Source: JADKCL01 sp031415375
GTDB lineage: Bacteria > Bacteroidota > Bacteroidia > J057 > JADKCL01
NCBI GenBank assembly: GCA_031415375.1
Contig: JANORP010000289.1
Coordinates: 6,142 to 70,141, forward strand
Direction: 5' to 3'
DNA length: 64,000 bases
Positions within the stretch are counted from its first letter, which is position 1, and each line of letters begins with the position of its first letter. The notes under the pieces were generated by a model that saw only the letters and a program-made list of their open reading frames with translations, had not been told where the DNA came from and did not search any database. Positions 45,445 to 54,945 of this stretch are shown piece after piece. The position numbers and the translations under genes are program-made.

Positions 45445-46572
45445 ATGCCGCCATACGAAGACCTTCATTTCCAGTCGTCCAGCAAATTCTATGGTCTTGA
45501 CCACCTGCGCTCTGTAGCCATTATCTTTGTTTTTCTTTTCCATTACAAACTTTCCATGTTTGGGCATCCATTATGGTTGGAGGATGTGGCAAAATTTGGG
45601 TGGACGGGTGTCGATCTCTTTTTTGTGCTGAGTGGTTTTTTGATTTCATCGCAACTCTTTCTTGCGATCAAGCAGGGCCAATCGGCCCTCCTCAAGGCAT
45701 TCTTTTTGAAGCGCGCCTTCAGAATTCTGCCAGCCTACCTTGTTGTTGTGGCCATCTATTTTTGCTTTCCTGGCTTTCATGAGCGGGAAGCACTTCCTGC
45801 AATCTGGCGCTTCCTCACATTCACCCAAAACATTGGGCTCAACATTCAAACATCGGGCACATTTTCCCATGCCTGGTCACTCTGCGTCGAAGAGCATTTT
45901 TACCTCGTTTTTCCCTTGATTGTGTTCACATTCCAATATCTGAACAGATTCAAGTACGCGGCTTGGCTATTGATAGCGCTGTTCTGCATCGGGCTGGGAC
46001 TGAGAATGTATGCCTTCGACCAATTGTATCTTCCCCATGTGGCAGACGAAGATGCATGGCGCTATTGGTATCAACACATCTATTACCCCACCTACACACG
46101 CATGGATGGCCTTTTGGTGGGTGTATCTATTGCTGGCCTTTTCCATTTTGCCCCCCATTGGTGGCGCGCAATTTCCAAGTTCGGAAATCTACTTTTGTTG
46201 GGCGGATTGGCTTTGCTTGCGTTGGCGTATCATCTCTGTTTCGATACCCAATCCTATGTTGCGAGCATCTATGGTTTCCCGCTCATTGCAGCGGGCTATG
46301 GTTTGCTGGTGATGGGCGCCATCAGCCCGACCAGCTTCTTGTTCCACTGGAAATCCAAGGCCACGGCCTACATCGCGACTACATCATACGCCCTCTACCT
46401 CACGCACAAGGGCATCTGCCACATCACCCAAGAAGCGGCCGCAAGCTACGGCTTGGACATCGACAGCAATCTCATGCTGTTGATATGTGTGCTCACTTGC
46501 ATCCTCGGGGCGAGCCTACTGCATTTCGTCGTTGAGAAACCCTTCATGCAATTGCGACAGAGAATGGTCTGA
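45445..46572 (+). CDS. Acyltransferase family 3 (OafA/YrhL-like)
   Basis: From the ATG at 45445 the protein has 375 residues (383 from a TTG 24 bases upstream). It is an integral membrane acyltransferase with about ten helices: GLDHLRSVAIIFVFLFHY carries the family's R and H in the first helix, GVDLFFVLSGFLIS follows, then FFLKRAFRILPAYL and SLCVEEHFYLVFP. Such enzymes add acetyl or other acyl groups to exported polysaccharides or lipids. There is no glycan-synthesis cluster nearby, so the acceptor is unknown. Confidence 0.9.
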   Translation: MPPYEDLHFQSSSKFYGLDHLRSVAIIFVFLFHYKLSMFGHPLWLEDVAKFGWTGVDLFFVLSGFLISSQLFLAIKQGQSALLKAFFLKRAFRILPAYLVVVAIYFCFPGFHEREALPAIWRFLTFTQNIGLNIQTSGTFSHAWSLCVEEHFYLVFPLIVFTFQYLNRFKYAAWLLIALFCIGLGLRMYAFDQLYLPHVADEDAWRYWYQHIYYPTYTRMDGLLVGVSIAGLFHFAPHWWRAISKFGNLLLLGGLALLALAYHLCFDTQSYVASIYGFPLIAAGYGLLVMGAISPTSFLFHWKSKATAYIATTSYALYLTHKGICHITQEAAASYGLDIDSNLMLLICVLTCILGASLLHFVVEKPFMQLRQRMV

Positions 46573-46593
46573 AAAGGATTTGAAGGAAACCCC

Positions 46594-49011
46594 TCATTCC
46601 ACCACCTCAAAACTCAATCCGGGCAAATCCATGAAACCGCCATCGAGCAGCGCACCCTTCCCGAATAGGAATTGTGCATGCTCCAAAGCTTCGGTTTCGG
46701 GGAAATGAAATTTGCCGTCGGTCTTGCCGAGATTCACGACAAGCCATACAGGTTCCGAAATATACTGACGCTTCATAGCGACGAGATTGCCTTGGACATA
46801 GACCTCGGTCGAGCCATACAAAACCGCCATGCTGCGCTTGCGCATGTGGGCCAACTTGCTCACAATCGCCTTCGTTTCCAGTTCCTCCGGCGACAATCCG
46901 CTGAAAATCATGTCGCGACGATTGTCGGGATCTCCCGCTCCAACCATCCCGATCTCGTCGCCATAATACATCACAGGGACACCCGGCCCCATCAATAGCC
47001 AAGCCTGCAACAATTGCAGACGCTTGTAGCCGTCCATGTTCTTGAGTTTTACGGCACGCTTCCAGCCAGCCTCTTTTGGATCCTCATTGCTGCCGATCGC
47101 CTCACCTGCGTAGGCGATGAAGCGCGGCATGTCGTGGTTGCCCGTAATATTACCCATGAGCGAATGGCTTCCATAGGCGGTTTCGCTTGCGGCCATGCTC
47201 TCGGGTAGCCGCACGAGATTCTTTTCGCCACCAGAAAACACGCCCTTCAACGTCCAATAATAATTGAAGTCAAACTGTCCCGTCAGGAGGCCCGAACCCA
47301 CATAACTTCCGATCAATTCGCGGCTGCCAAAGGTCTCTCCGATTTGGTACAATTCCTTGTTTTCAGGAAGCATATATTGCGTCTTGAGCTTTTGCGTGAG
47401 GCGGCGCCAAAACTCGGTGGGCACGTGCTTGGTGGCATCTTGCCTGAAGCCATCCAAACCAAAATGCTGAATCCAATACAAGGCTGAATCGCTCTGGAAT
47501 TCGACGACCTCGGGCTTGGAGTAATCCAAGCTCGGCATAAAAGTATCAAACCAAGTGCCGATGCGATGTGTGTCCCACAAGCGCACATTGAGTACGCTGT
47601 CTTTGAGGTACAATTCAGTTTTCCATTCAGGATGCGCCTTGATCATCGGGTGCTCTTCGTGCAAATGGTTGGCGACATAATCGAGGATGATTTTGATGCC
47701 GTGGGCATGCGCCTCACGCACCATATCGATCAATTCCTGATCGGTCCCAAAGCGGTGATCGACATGTGTACTCGACACTGGCCAATAACCATGGTAGCCT
47801 GAAAACCAGCGTCGTGGTTCAGGATATTCTTGGTAGGCGACCTCAGGGTTTTGTACAATCGGCGAGATCCAAAGCATATTCACGCCGAGCGAATCAAAAT
47901 AGCCTTCCTTGATCCTGAGCCGCAGGCCCGCAATATCCCCGCCATGAAAATCGGCCTTGTAATCGACGCGAGGATCGTTGAGTGGGGCATCATTGGTGGT
48001 GTCGCCGTTGCTGAAGCGATCGACCATCATGAAATAGATCACATTGCTTTGCGGGTCGGCATCGGTAATGCCGCCAGCATTCAAAACTGGAATCCCATTT
48101 TCCAATGGGATCAAGATATCATTCGTCCAAAAACGCTCGTCCTGCGCAACAATGCGAATATGGCTGCGCTTCAATCCCTTTGCAGCCGCAGGAATCATCA
48201 GACTCAAATCATTGCGCGCGCTTGGATCTTTGGAAGGCGTCAAAGCCAGTCGCTCATTTTCCCAGAATGCAAATACATCTTCAGGCGCATAGGCATGCAA
48301 GACGCTGTCGTGCCGCATCGGTAGAATGAGCAATTCATCATCTGCCTTGCACATCCCCCAGTGCAAGCGCACGGTCTCCACGCTACGCCCCAAACCTGCA
48401 CCCACCACCAATTCAGAATTGATGCCACCGATACCATTGGGAACCTTGACAGGATTGGCAGGGTCGAGCATCCACTTGCCATCGATCACCAATTGGTATT
48501 GATAGCGCCCTGGATTGAGCCGCATCGTGATTTCCCATTTGCCATCCTTCAAAGTCATCGGGCCCGTCTCGGGATTCCATCCATTGATCTCGCCAGCGAC
48601 CTGCACTTTTTCATAGACCTTTCCCTTGGGTTCAAACGCAATCACGACATCGGCCTCCCGCGAGCGCCGCACCAAAATATTGTAGCGGTGCTTGCCAAAC
48701 ATCAAATCCAAAGTGGACAGCCAAGGCAAGCCTTCCCTAGCTTCCACGACCGTGATCGTATGCCGCGCGGAGTCTGCTATCGACACCAAATGGGCATCCA
48801 TGGAAATGGAATCTGGCCATTCACCATTGGGGAAATAATCTTCCAAAACGATGACGCTCGTGTCGGCTGCCAATTGTATGGGTGAAAACAAACCTACACT
48901 CGCTGGCGCTGGCCGCTCAAATACCACTGGCGAAGATGCATCGTCGGGGGACTTGCAAGCCCATCCCAGTACCATCAAAACAACGAAAAACAGGGCAAAC
49001 CGAACTTTCAT
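46594..49011 (-). CDS. GH13 alpha-amylase-family lipoprotein with CBM48-like domain
   Basis: The ATG at 49011 (MKVRFALFF) gives 805 residues with a lipobox at VLGWACKS. A CBM48/E-set-like domain lies at about 130-210 (VQVAGEINGWNP, GRYQYQLVIDG). The (beta/alpha)8 barrel has the four GH13 regions: DYVANH, GFRQDATKH with the nucleophile Asp, QIGETFGS with the acid/base Glu, and TGNHD. It should cleave alpha-1,4-glucans or cyclodextrin-like sugars in the periplasm or on the surface. No Sus genes accompany it. Confidence 0.92.
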   Translation of the reverse strand: MKVRFALFFVVLMVLGWACKSPDDASSPVVFERPAPASVGLFSPIQLAADTSVIVLEDYFPNGEWPDSISMDAHLVSIADSARHTITVVEAREGLPWLSTLDLMFGKHRYNILVRRSREADVVIAFEPKGKVYEKVQVAGEINGWNPETGPMTLKDGKWEITMRLNPGRYQYQLVIDGKWMLDPANPVKVPNGIGGINSELVVGAGLGRSVETVRLHWGMCKADDELLILPMRHDSVLHAYAPEDVFAFWENERLALTPSKDPSARNDLSLMIPAAAKGLKRSHIRIVAQDERFWTNDILIPLENGIPVLNAGGITDADPQSNVIYFMMVDRFSNGDTTNDAPLNDPRVDYKADFHGGDIAGLRLRIKEGYFDSLGVNMLWISPIVQNPEVAYQEYPEPRRWFSGYHGYWPVSSTHVDHRFGTDQELIDMVREAHAHGIKIILDYVANHLHEEHPMIKAHPEWKTELYLKDSVLNVRLWDTHRIGTWFDTFMPSLDYSKPEVVEFQSDSALYWIQHFGLDGFRQDATKHVPTEFWRRLTQKLKTQYMLPENKELYQIGETFGSRELIGSYVGSGLLTGQFDFNYYWTLKGVFSGGEKNLVRLPESMAASETAYGSHSLMGNITGNHDMPRFIAYAGEAIGSNEDPKEAGWKRAVKLKNMDGYKRLQLLQAWLLMGPGVPVMYYGDEIGMVGAGDPDNRRDMIFSGLSPEELETKAIVSKLAHMRKRSMAVLYGSTEVYVQGNLVAMKRQYISEPVWLVVNLGKTDGKFHFPETEALEHAQFLFGKGALLDGGFMDLPGLSFEVVE

Positions 49012-49199
49012 CCGGAAATTTACAAAAGGCAAAAGGAATCACAAAATGCATCAACGCTGCGCTTGATACAATTCGCACAGCCCGCAAAAAGTCAACATTG
49101 CAGACATCAAGGAATCCCCAAATCACCCAAAGTCCAACATTCCAAACAGATTTTGGCCCCTGCGCGTCGGGACTGCAAATTCTGCTCCTATCTTGCACC

Positions 49200-50339
49200 G
49201 TGGACTCTTACGACATCGCCATCATAGGCGCCGGCCCAGCAGGCGCCACCTGTGCCCTCGCTTTGCGCAATGCAGGCTTGCGTGTGGCCTTGCTGGACAA
49301 GTCCATTTTCCCGCGTGACAAGGTTTGCGGCGATGCCATTCCCGCCCGTGCCATGCGCGTGCTCGGCGAGGTATCACCCGCAAGTGCGCTGCGCCTTGCG
49401 GCATTGTCTCACAAAACCACAATCCGGGCCTGCAAAGTCATCGCCCCCAATGGCAAGCCCTTCACGTATGCTTTCACGACGCCAGGATATTGCGCGCGAC
49501 GATTGGACTTTGATGCATTTTTGTTGCAGGAGGCTTTGGCAAATGCAAAAATGGATTTTTTGACAGGCGCTGCGGTCGAGAGCATTGCGCACAAGGCCGA
49601 CCATTGGGAAATCACCACTGCGACGCAAACCCTGCACGCGCGCTTCATCATCGGCTGCGATGGCGCCAATGGCGTCACCGCGCGCCAATTGGCAGGATTT
49701 CAGATGGACCCGCAGCACCATTGTGCTGCGGTGCGGGCATATTATGCTGGGGTTGCAGACTTGCAGCCCGACACCATGGAAATCCACTTGCTCGACGATT
49801 GGCTGCCAGGTTATTTCTGGATTTTTCCACTGAATGCGCATGAATGCAATGTCGGCTTTGGGATGCTGAGCCATGATATTGCGCAGCGCAAGATTGCCCT
49901 GCGGCCTGCACTCACGGAGATCATCGCGCAGACCCCCGCACTGCGCACACGCTTCGCGCAAGCGCAATTGCGCGGCAAGGTGCAAGGCTTTGGGCTGCCA
50001 CTCGGCTCACGCTGGGTCACGATGAGTGGCGATGGATTTGTACTATGTGGCGACGCCGCATCGCTTATCGATCCTGCAACGGGCGAGGGCATCGGCAACG
50101 CAATGTGGAGCGCACAAATTGCAGCAAAATGGGTCATCGAGGCATTTCAGCGTCAAAATTTCAGCTCTGATCTATTGGCGGGCTATGGCAAGGAAATGCA
50201 TGGCAAACTCAGTAAGGAATTGCGCCAAAAATATTGGGCGCAGCGATTGGTGGGCGATCGGATTTGGCTCCTCAATTGGTTGATCGGTCGCGCTGGCAAG
50301 CGCGGCTTGGTGGGTTGGGTCGTAAGGAAAGTGTTTTAG
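49200..50339 (+). CDS. FAD-dependent oxidoreductase, geranylgeranyl reductase family
   Basis: The start is the GTG at 49200 (reading MDSYDIAIIGAGPAG); the frame is open upstream to 48882, but that part is antisense to the amylase gene start. The protein has 379 residues. It shows the Rossmann FAD motif GAGPAG at 10-15, DKVCGDAI, FIIGCDGANG and GDAASLIDPATGEGIGNAM, typical of the geranylgeranyl reductase/FixC group. The substrate is unknown; related enzymes reduce isoprenoid chains or halogenate and oxidise lipids. It lacks operon partners. Confidence 0.88.
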   Translation: MDSYDIAIIGAGPAGATCALALRNAGLRVALLDKSIFPRDKVCGDAIPARAMRVLGEVSPASALRLAALSHKTTIRACKVIAPNGKPFTYAFTTPGYCARRLDFDAFLLQEALANAKMDFLTGAAVESIAHKADHWEITTATQTLHARFIIGCDGANGVTARQLAGFQMDPQHHCAAVRAYYAGVADLQPDTMEIHLLDDWLPGYFWIFPLNAHECNVGFGMLSHDIAQRKIALRPALTEIIAQTPALRTRFAQAQLRGKVQGFGLPLGSRWVTMSGDGFVLCGDAASLIDPATGEGIGNAMWSAQIAAKWVIEAFQRQNFSSDLLAGYGKEMHGKLSKELRQKYWAQRLVGDRIWLLNWLIGRAGKRGLVGWVVRKVF

Positions 50340-50380
50340 GAATGTGTTTTAATCCACAAATTCCTTCGTTGCGCCTACGT

Positions 50381-51379
50381 TCAATCCGCGACGTCGGCAA
50401 CGATGTTGATGATTTTTTCTACAGCTACGCCTGTGAGTTCTGAAATTTCGCTTGGATCCATGCCTTTTGCATGCAGGCGCAAAACAAGGGAACGCTCCTT
50501 CTGCGCAGCCGCTTCTTCTGCCTTTTGTTCGGCCTCCACGCGGCCTTGGCTGAATCCGATCTCGATGCCTTGCTCCTTCCCAATCTCGATGCCCTGCTCC
50601 TTCCCGATCTCGATGCCCTGCTCCTTCCCGATCTCGACACCTTGCTTGATCCCTTTCTCCAATCCTTGATCAAGTGCACTGCTCACGACTGCATTCAAGC
50701 TGATGTAGTCCAGCCAACTTAGTTCATAGGCCTTGTGCTGCGCTTCAGTCATATTAGAGACCTCGGCAATATGAAAGGCTTTCTCAAAGATGGGTTCCTT
50801 CAAAATCGCCGGAATATGGTCAAACTTGCTCAGGTTCTTCAAAAAGTAAACCCATTTGTCGAAACGGGTGACGAGCTCGTGCTCTTTTTTAGTAAACAAG
50901 GGCATTTGCAAAAACTTGAAATGCAGCTTGCTGTAAAACAAGTCCCCATCCTGATCCTTCAATTGCACGTGACGCAGAAATTTTCTACGCTCTTCATTCT
51001 CATCATATTCAAAATCGAGGATCGCGATGAAGTAAACATTGTTGAGCTGGAAGTTCCATTCCTTGCCCCGCTTCGCTTGGTCACGAATCGGGAAGGTCGC
51101 ATAGAACAGCGAACGATCCTTGAAAAAGTTCATTTTGGCCTTCTGCATCTCGACGATGAACTGCTCGCCCGTGGTCGATTTGCAATGAATGTCGAAGTAT
51201 GCCTTGCGCTGATCGGGAAGGTCGGAGAGTTTCTCGTTGTTGCGAAACTGCAATTTCGCAATCTGATGCTCCGGTGGTAGCAACTGATTGAGAAAATCAA
51301 TCAATAGTTCTTTGTTCCCCTCCTCACCAAAGAGTTTCTTAAAGCCAAAATCGGTATATGGATTGATATACTTTGACAC
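50381..51379 (-). CDS. Rpn-family recombination-promoting nuclease / PD-(D/E)XK transposase-like protein
   Basis: The protein has 332 residues. The N-terminus INPYTDFGFKKLFG is the hallmark of the family; the nuclease core includes YFDIHCKS and EQFIVEMQ, giving a D-x(n)-E-x-Q version of the PD-(D/E)XK site. The C-terminal third holds a coiled stretch with the octapeptide GKEQGIEI repeated about four times, encoded by 24-bp tandem repeats. Known RpnA relatives cut DNA and promote RecA-independent recombination. A MITE-like element lies just upstream of its start. Confidence 0.9.
   Translation of the reverse strand: MSKYINPYTDFGFKKLFGEEGNKELLIDFLNQLLPPEHQIAKLQFRNNEKLSDLPDQRKAYFDIHCKSTTGEQFIVEMQKAKMNFFKDRSLFYATFPIRDQAKRGKEWNFQLNNVYFIAILDFEYDENEERRKFLRHVQLKDQDGDLFYSKLHFKFLQMPLFTKKEHELVTRFDKWVYFLKNLSKFDHIPAILKEPIFEKAFHIAEVSNMTEAQHKAYELSWLDYISLNAVVSSALDQGLEKGIKQGVEIGKEQGIEIGKEQGIEIGKEQGIEIGFSQGRVEAEQKAEEAAAQKERSLVLRLHAKGMDPSEISELTGVAVEKIINIVADVAD
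50558..50653. repeat. Four tandem 24-bp repeats inside the Rpn-type gene
   Basis: Units start at 50558, 50582, 50606 and 50630; the first three differ by one or two bases, the last by more. Each encodes eight residues (GKEQGIEI on the minus strand), so loss or gain of a unit keeps the frame. Confidence 0.85.
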
Positions 51380-51463
51380 ATCCCAAAGCTACGAAAAATG
51401 GTTGTCCTTCACAATCCATGCTGCCAGAATCTACAAATGCGCTCGCGACACCCTACCCTATGC

Positions 51464-51590
51464 CGCATGTCGGGTGTACGAAAAATCCAGCAACTGAAGC
51501 GGGAGCCTCTGGCTCCAACGCTGACGGAATCGTGAGCCTCTGGCTCGCGAATTGACTTAGTTGCCGAATTTGTCGTACACCCCGCATGTC
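51464..51590. mobile_element. MITE-like inverted-repeat element (repeat family 2, copy 1)
   Basis: The two ends are imperfect inverted repeats of about 35 bases: GCATGTCGGGTGTACGA at 51464-51480 against TCGTACACCCCGCATGTC at 51573-51590, continuing into CAGCAACTGA and TTAGTTGCCG. Between them are two small hairpins, GGAGCC-TCT-GGCTCC (51502-51516) and GAGCC-TCT-GGCTC (51534-51546). There is no coding capacity. The element lies between the Rpn-type gene and the T9SS esterase gene. Confidence 0.65.
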
Positions 51591-51647
51591 CTTAAAATGC
51601 GCCCCAACAACAATTTTCGCTATCTTCCCGTTTAAAATCCAAGTTCA

Positions 51648-53186
51648 ATGCGCTCAGTAATCCTGTTCACACTCTCGCTGCTTCTCACACTGCTCCTCGC
51701 GCCACCCGCACGGGGTCAAGCCTGCGATACATTGCGCTATCGACAGCCCATTTTCCAAGTCCAAAAGACCTCCGACATCGTATATGGCACTGCCCTTGCC
51801 ATCCCCGGTGTCTATGTCAATGAAAATATCACGGTCTCCCAAGACCTGAAACTGGACCTTTACCAACCGCAAGGTGATACGCTTTCCAAGCGACCGCTCA
51901 TGCTGTTTGCCTACGGCGGCGGCTTTCTCATTGGGGCCAAGGAAGACGAGGATGCACGGGCGCTGTGCGACTCATTTGCGCGCAAGGGCTTTGTGACCGC
52001 AAGCATCAACTACCGACTCGGGATGAATGTCGCAGACGGCAGTTCGGGGGAGCGCGCGGTCTATCGCGCCGTTCAAGATTGGAGTGCGGCGATTCGCTAT
52101 TTCAAAGAATTTGCGGACAGCTATCGCATCGACACCAATTGGATATTTGCAGGGGGCGTGAGCGCAGGCAGCATCTCTGCCATGCACTGCCAATACATGA
52201 GCGAGGCAGAGCGTCCAGCGAGCAGCTATGCATCTGGATTGCCATTTATTGCGCCCGATCTGGGATGCAAATCTTGCAGCGGCAATACCTACCTTCATAG
52301 CTCCAAGGTCAAGGCTCTCATCAATGCTTGGGGCGCGATCGGCGACACTTTGTGGATGCAAGCAAGCGAAAACACGCCCATGATTTCATTTCATGGAGAC
52401 CTCGATCCTATCGTCCCCTATGGGTTAGGATTCCCATTCACTGCATTGATTACCTTGCCTCAAGTATATGGCTCGTCGCTCATTCATCCTCGTCTCCAAC
52501 ACCTCGGGATCTACAGCGAATTTGTACCATTTCCCGGCCAAGGCCACAATATTTGGGGCACCGTCGTCGCCAACAACTTCGTAGGTGGCCCGACACAATA
52601 TTGGGATCCGATTTTGGTGGATATCCGCAACTATCTATGGCAGTTCTTGAAACCCCAAACTGGACCAATTACGGGAATCGGCTATTCATTTCCCAATGCC
52701 ATCGAAACCTACAGCGTACCATTTCAAGCGGGCCATCGTTGGTGTTGGACAGTGAATGGCGGCACCATCGTGTCGAGCAATGCGCATGCAAACAGCATTG
52801 ATATTCAGTGGCAAACGCTGGGATTGCGCACAATCACAGGGCTGGCTTTCAGTCATTTGGATGCAGCGGGCGACACCTCCCTCCTACAGGTGGTTGTCGG
52901 GCCTGTGGGCGCACCCGATGCACACACCAATGCGCAAGTCATGCAGGTGCGCTCAGATGTGGATGCGCAGCTATTGCGGGTAGCTGCACAAGGCCTCCCG
53001 CGCGGCGCTTATGCCCTGCACGTGATAGACATCCATGGCAAGGAATGCGGCAGTTGGCAGGCCAAGACTGATGGCACCATGAACCAAGCCATTTCCACGA
53101 GCAGCATGGCAGCCGGCCTCTATTTCCTGCGATTGGAAATGAAGGATTTGTGCATCACCAAGAAAGTATTGATCAGCTCAAAATAA
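51648..53186 (+). CDS. Secreted alpha/beta-hydrolase esterase with T9SS domain
   Basis: The protein has 512 residues: signal peptide (1-23, ARGQA), an esterase domain (about 60-330) with oxyanion loop YGGGF (89-93), nucleophile Ser172 in GVSAG, HGDLDP with a probable Asp and GQGHNIWG with the His, then a PKD-like segment (WTVNGGTIVSSNAHA) and a type A sorting domain ending KKVLISSK. Carboxylesterase activity on the surface is expected. Its stop overlaps the start of the next gene (TAATG). Confidence 0.88.
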   Translation: MRSVILFTLSLLLTLLLAPPARGQACDTLRYRQPIFQVQKTSDIVYGTALAIPGVYVNENITVSQDLKLDLYQPQGDTLSKRPLMLFAYGGGFLIGAKEDEDARALCDSFARKGFVTASINYRLGMNVADGSSGERAVYRAVQDWSAAIRYFKEFADSYRIDTNWIFAGGVSAGSISAMHCQYMSEAERPASSYASGLPFIAPDLGCKSCSGNTYLHSSKVKALINAWGAIGDTLWMQASENTPMISFHGDLDPIVPYGLGFPFTALITLPQVYGSSLIHPRLQHLGIYSEFVPFPGQGHNIWGTVVANNFVGGPTQYWDPILVDIRNYLWQFLKPQTGPITGIGYSFPNAIETYSVPFQAGHRWCWTVNGGTIVSSNAHANSIDIQWQTLGLRTITGLAFSHLDAAGDTSLLQVVVGPVGAPDAHTNAQVMQVRSDVDAQLLRVAAQGLPRGAYALHVIDIHGKECGSWQAKTDGTMNQAISTSSMAAGLYFLRLEMKDLCITKKVLISSK

Positions 53187-53563
53187 TGGAACGCCCAAAA
53201 ACAACCATCGGAAGGTCCTTTGAACATAGGCGGCAGCCATTGATCAGCTCCCGTCAATACATCTACCGGCAATTGCGGTTCTTTGCTTATGGAGCCATCA
53301 TCATCGGCGTTTCACTATTGATGGGTGTTGCAGGTTACTGCTATTTTGGGCAAATGGCTTTTGTAGATGGCTTTTACAATGCCAGCATGATCCTCACGGG
53401 TATGGGGCCAGTGACGCCGATGACCACCGATGGCGGGAAAATATTTTCCTCATTCTATGCCCTTTACAGCGGCGTCGCATTCCTCACGACAGCAGCCGTT
53501 TTATTGGCTCCTGCCATCCATCGCTTTTTGCACGTGTTGAATATTGATACGGATGAGGATTGA
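53186..53563 (+). CDS. Two-helix membrane protein with pore-like loop
   Basis: From the ATG at 53186 the protein has 125 residues. Helix 1 is at about 34-56 and helix 2 at about 90-112. Between them lies FYNASMILTGMGPVTPMTTDGGK, read here in parts: a short pore-helix-like segment followed by TGMGPVTP, placed where K+ channels of the two-helix type have their filter. The canonical TVGYG is absent, so ion conduction and selectivity are open. It is translationally coupled to the esterase gene. Confidence 0.7.
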   Translation: MERPKTTIGRSFEHRRQPLISSRQYIYRQLRFFAYGAIIIGVSLLMGVAGYCYFGQMAFVDGFYNASMILTGMGPVTPMTTDGGKIFSSFYALYSGVAFLTTAAVLLAPAIHRFLHVLNIDTDED

Positions 53564-53645
53564 GCACCTTTTGAGGCTTGTCGCGACGCTTTTCATATCC
53601 AAGTCAAGGCCCAAATTCAAAGTGGCGCAACATCCATCGCGCACC

Positions 53646-54779
53646 CTATCGCTTCACAGGCCCATGCTTCAATAAAAAGTCCAGCACTTCCTCTGCCTCA
53701 TCCGCCAAATGCAACAACTCATGGTAAGGCTGCCCCACAGACAACTGCTGCACGAGCGGATAAATCATCGTCTCAACTGCATAGCGGGCACGGCCAAGGA
53801 AGACCATGGGACTGTAATAGTTGAATGTCCCATAGTGATTTTGGGTGGCTTCCATGAAGATCTCCTGTGTGGTGCCCGCGCTACCGGGTGCAAACACGAC
53901 CCCATGCAGGCTCACCGCCAGCAGTGTGTCTTCGCGGATGCTGTTGCTGAAATATTTGGCAATCGCCGTGGCAAATAAATTGCTAGGCTCATGGCCATAA
54001 TACCAAGTGGGGATCGCCAGACCCTCACGGCCATCGGGATATTGCGCGAGCACAGCCTTAGCGGCCTCAAAATAGCCTTGGTCGGTGAAGTGGGGGGCAC
54101 GGGACAATAGCGCGATCGCTTGCATCAAATCTTCTGTCGTGTAGCCGCCCATCCATGCGCCGAGATTGGCGGCTTCCATGATGCCAGGCCCCCCACCCGA
54201 GGCGATGAAAAAACCTGCTTGCGTCAGCAATTGAGCGGTATGGGCGACCTTGCGGTAGCAATCGTCGCTACGCTTGGTGCCATGGCCACCCATGATGCCG
54301 ATACAGCGCTTTTGGGTCATGCCTTGGTTGTCGTAGCCCATGAGGCTGCGCAAGGCATCGTCGATGGCATGGTCGTGAATGCGCTGATTGAGTGCCTCAT
54401 TGATGCTAGGATTGTACCTGCATTCTGAAAACTGTTGATAAATCGCGAGGTCCAGGCTATTGTCGGTCTCCGAGCTATAGCCTTCCATCAGCTCCTGCCA
54501 AGTATAGAGTGACTTGCGGTAGGGATTGTAAGGCAGGTCGGGCATCCGTGGGTAAAAAAAGGCCCCCTTTTCCCGCAAAATCAACTCGTCAGACGACCGA
54601 AATGTACATCCCAAAAAGGTCGTGTGATCGATCCGTACCTGCATCCACCCGATCGCCGCCTCCTTGAAGTCCAAATCCACCAGTGTGCAATTGGCCAAGG
54701 ATTCGCCCTGCGCAAGAAATGCCGTGAGCGACTTGATACTTTTGATGTAGCGATCCTTGCGGGGCTTAAATTTTACCAT
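53646..54779 (-). CDS. LOG-family protein (lysine decarboxylase-like fold)
   Basis: The protein has 377 residues. The LOG/TIGR00730 signatures are SGGGPGIMEAANLGAW near 195-210 and PGSAGTTQEIFMEATQ near 299-314, the latter a variant of PGGxGTxxE. The N-terminal 150 residues are an extension not found in the small cytokinin-activating LOG enzymes. Known members remove ribose 5-phosphate from nucleotide monophosphates; whether this long form does so is unclear. Confidence 0.85.
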   Translation of the reverse strand: MVKFKPRKDRYIKSIKSLTAFLAQGESLANCTLVDLDFKEAAIGWMQVRIDHTTFLGCTFRSSDELILREKGAFFYPRMPDLPYNPYRKSLYTWQELMEGYSSETDNSLDLAIYQQFSECRYNPSINEALNQRIHDHAIDDALRSLMGYDNQGMTQKRCIGIMGGHGTKRSDDCYRKVAHTAQLLTQAGFFIASGGGPGIMEAANLGAWMGGYTTEDLMQAIALLSRAPHFTDQGYFEAAKAVLAQYPDGREGLAIPTWYYGHEPSNLFATAIAKYFSNSIREDTLLAVSLHGVVFAPGSAGTTQEIFMEATQNHYGTFNYYSPMVFLGRARYAVETMIYPLVQQLSVGQPYHELLHLADEAEEVLDFLLKHGPVKR

Positions 54780-54945
54780 GTGCGCAAATTAGCTCAAAGG
54801 CGATTACTTGCCAAGGCTGACTTCAACCTGGAGTCGATAGATCGCAGCAAGACCCTTGGCCGACCACTTGCTTTCCAAATCAAAATCCACGAATTTCGAG
54901 AAGTCACCCAATTTGATGAATCACTGCGCATTTTGAGACAACACG

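Noticed and set aside
50558..50653. Regular 24-bp repeats resembling a CRISPR array
   Set aside because: The units are contiguous without spacers and lie in frame inside the Rpn-type gene.
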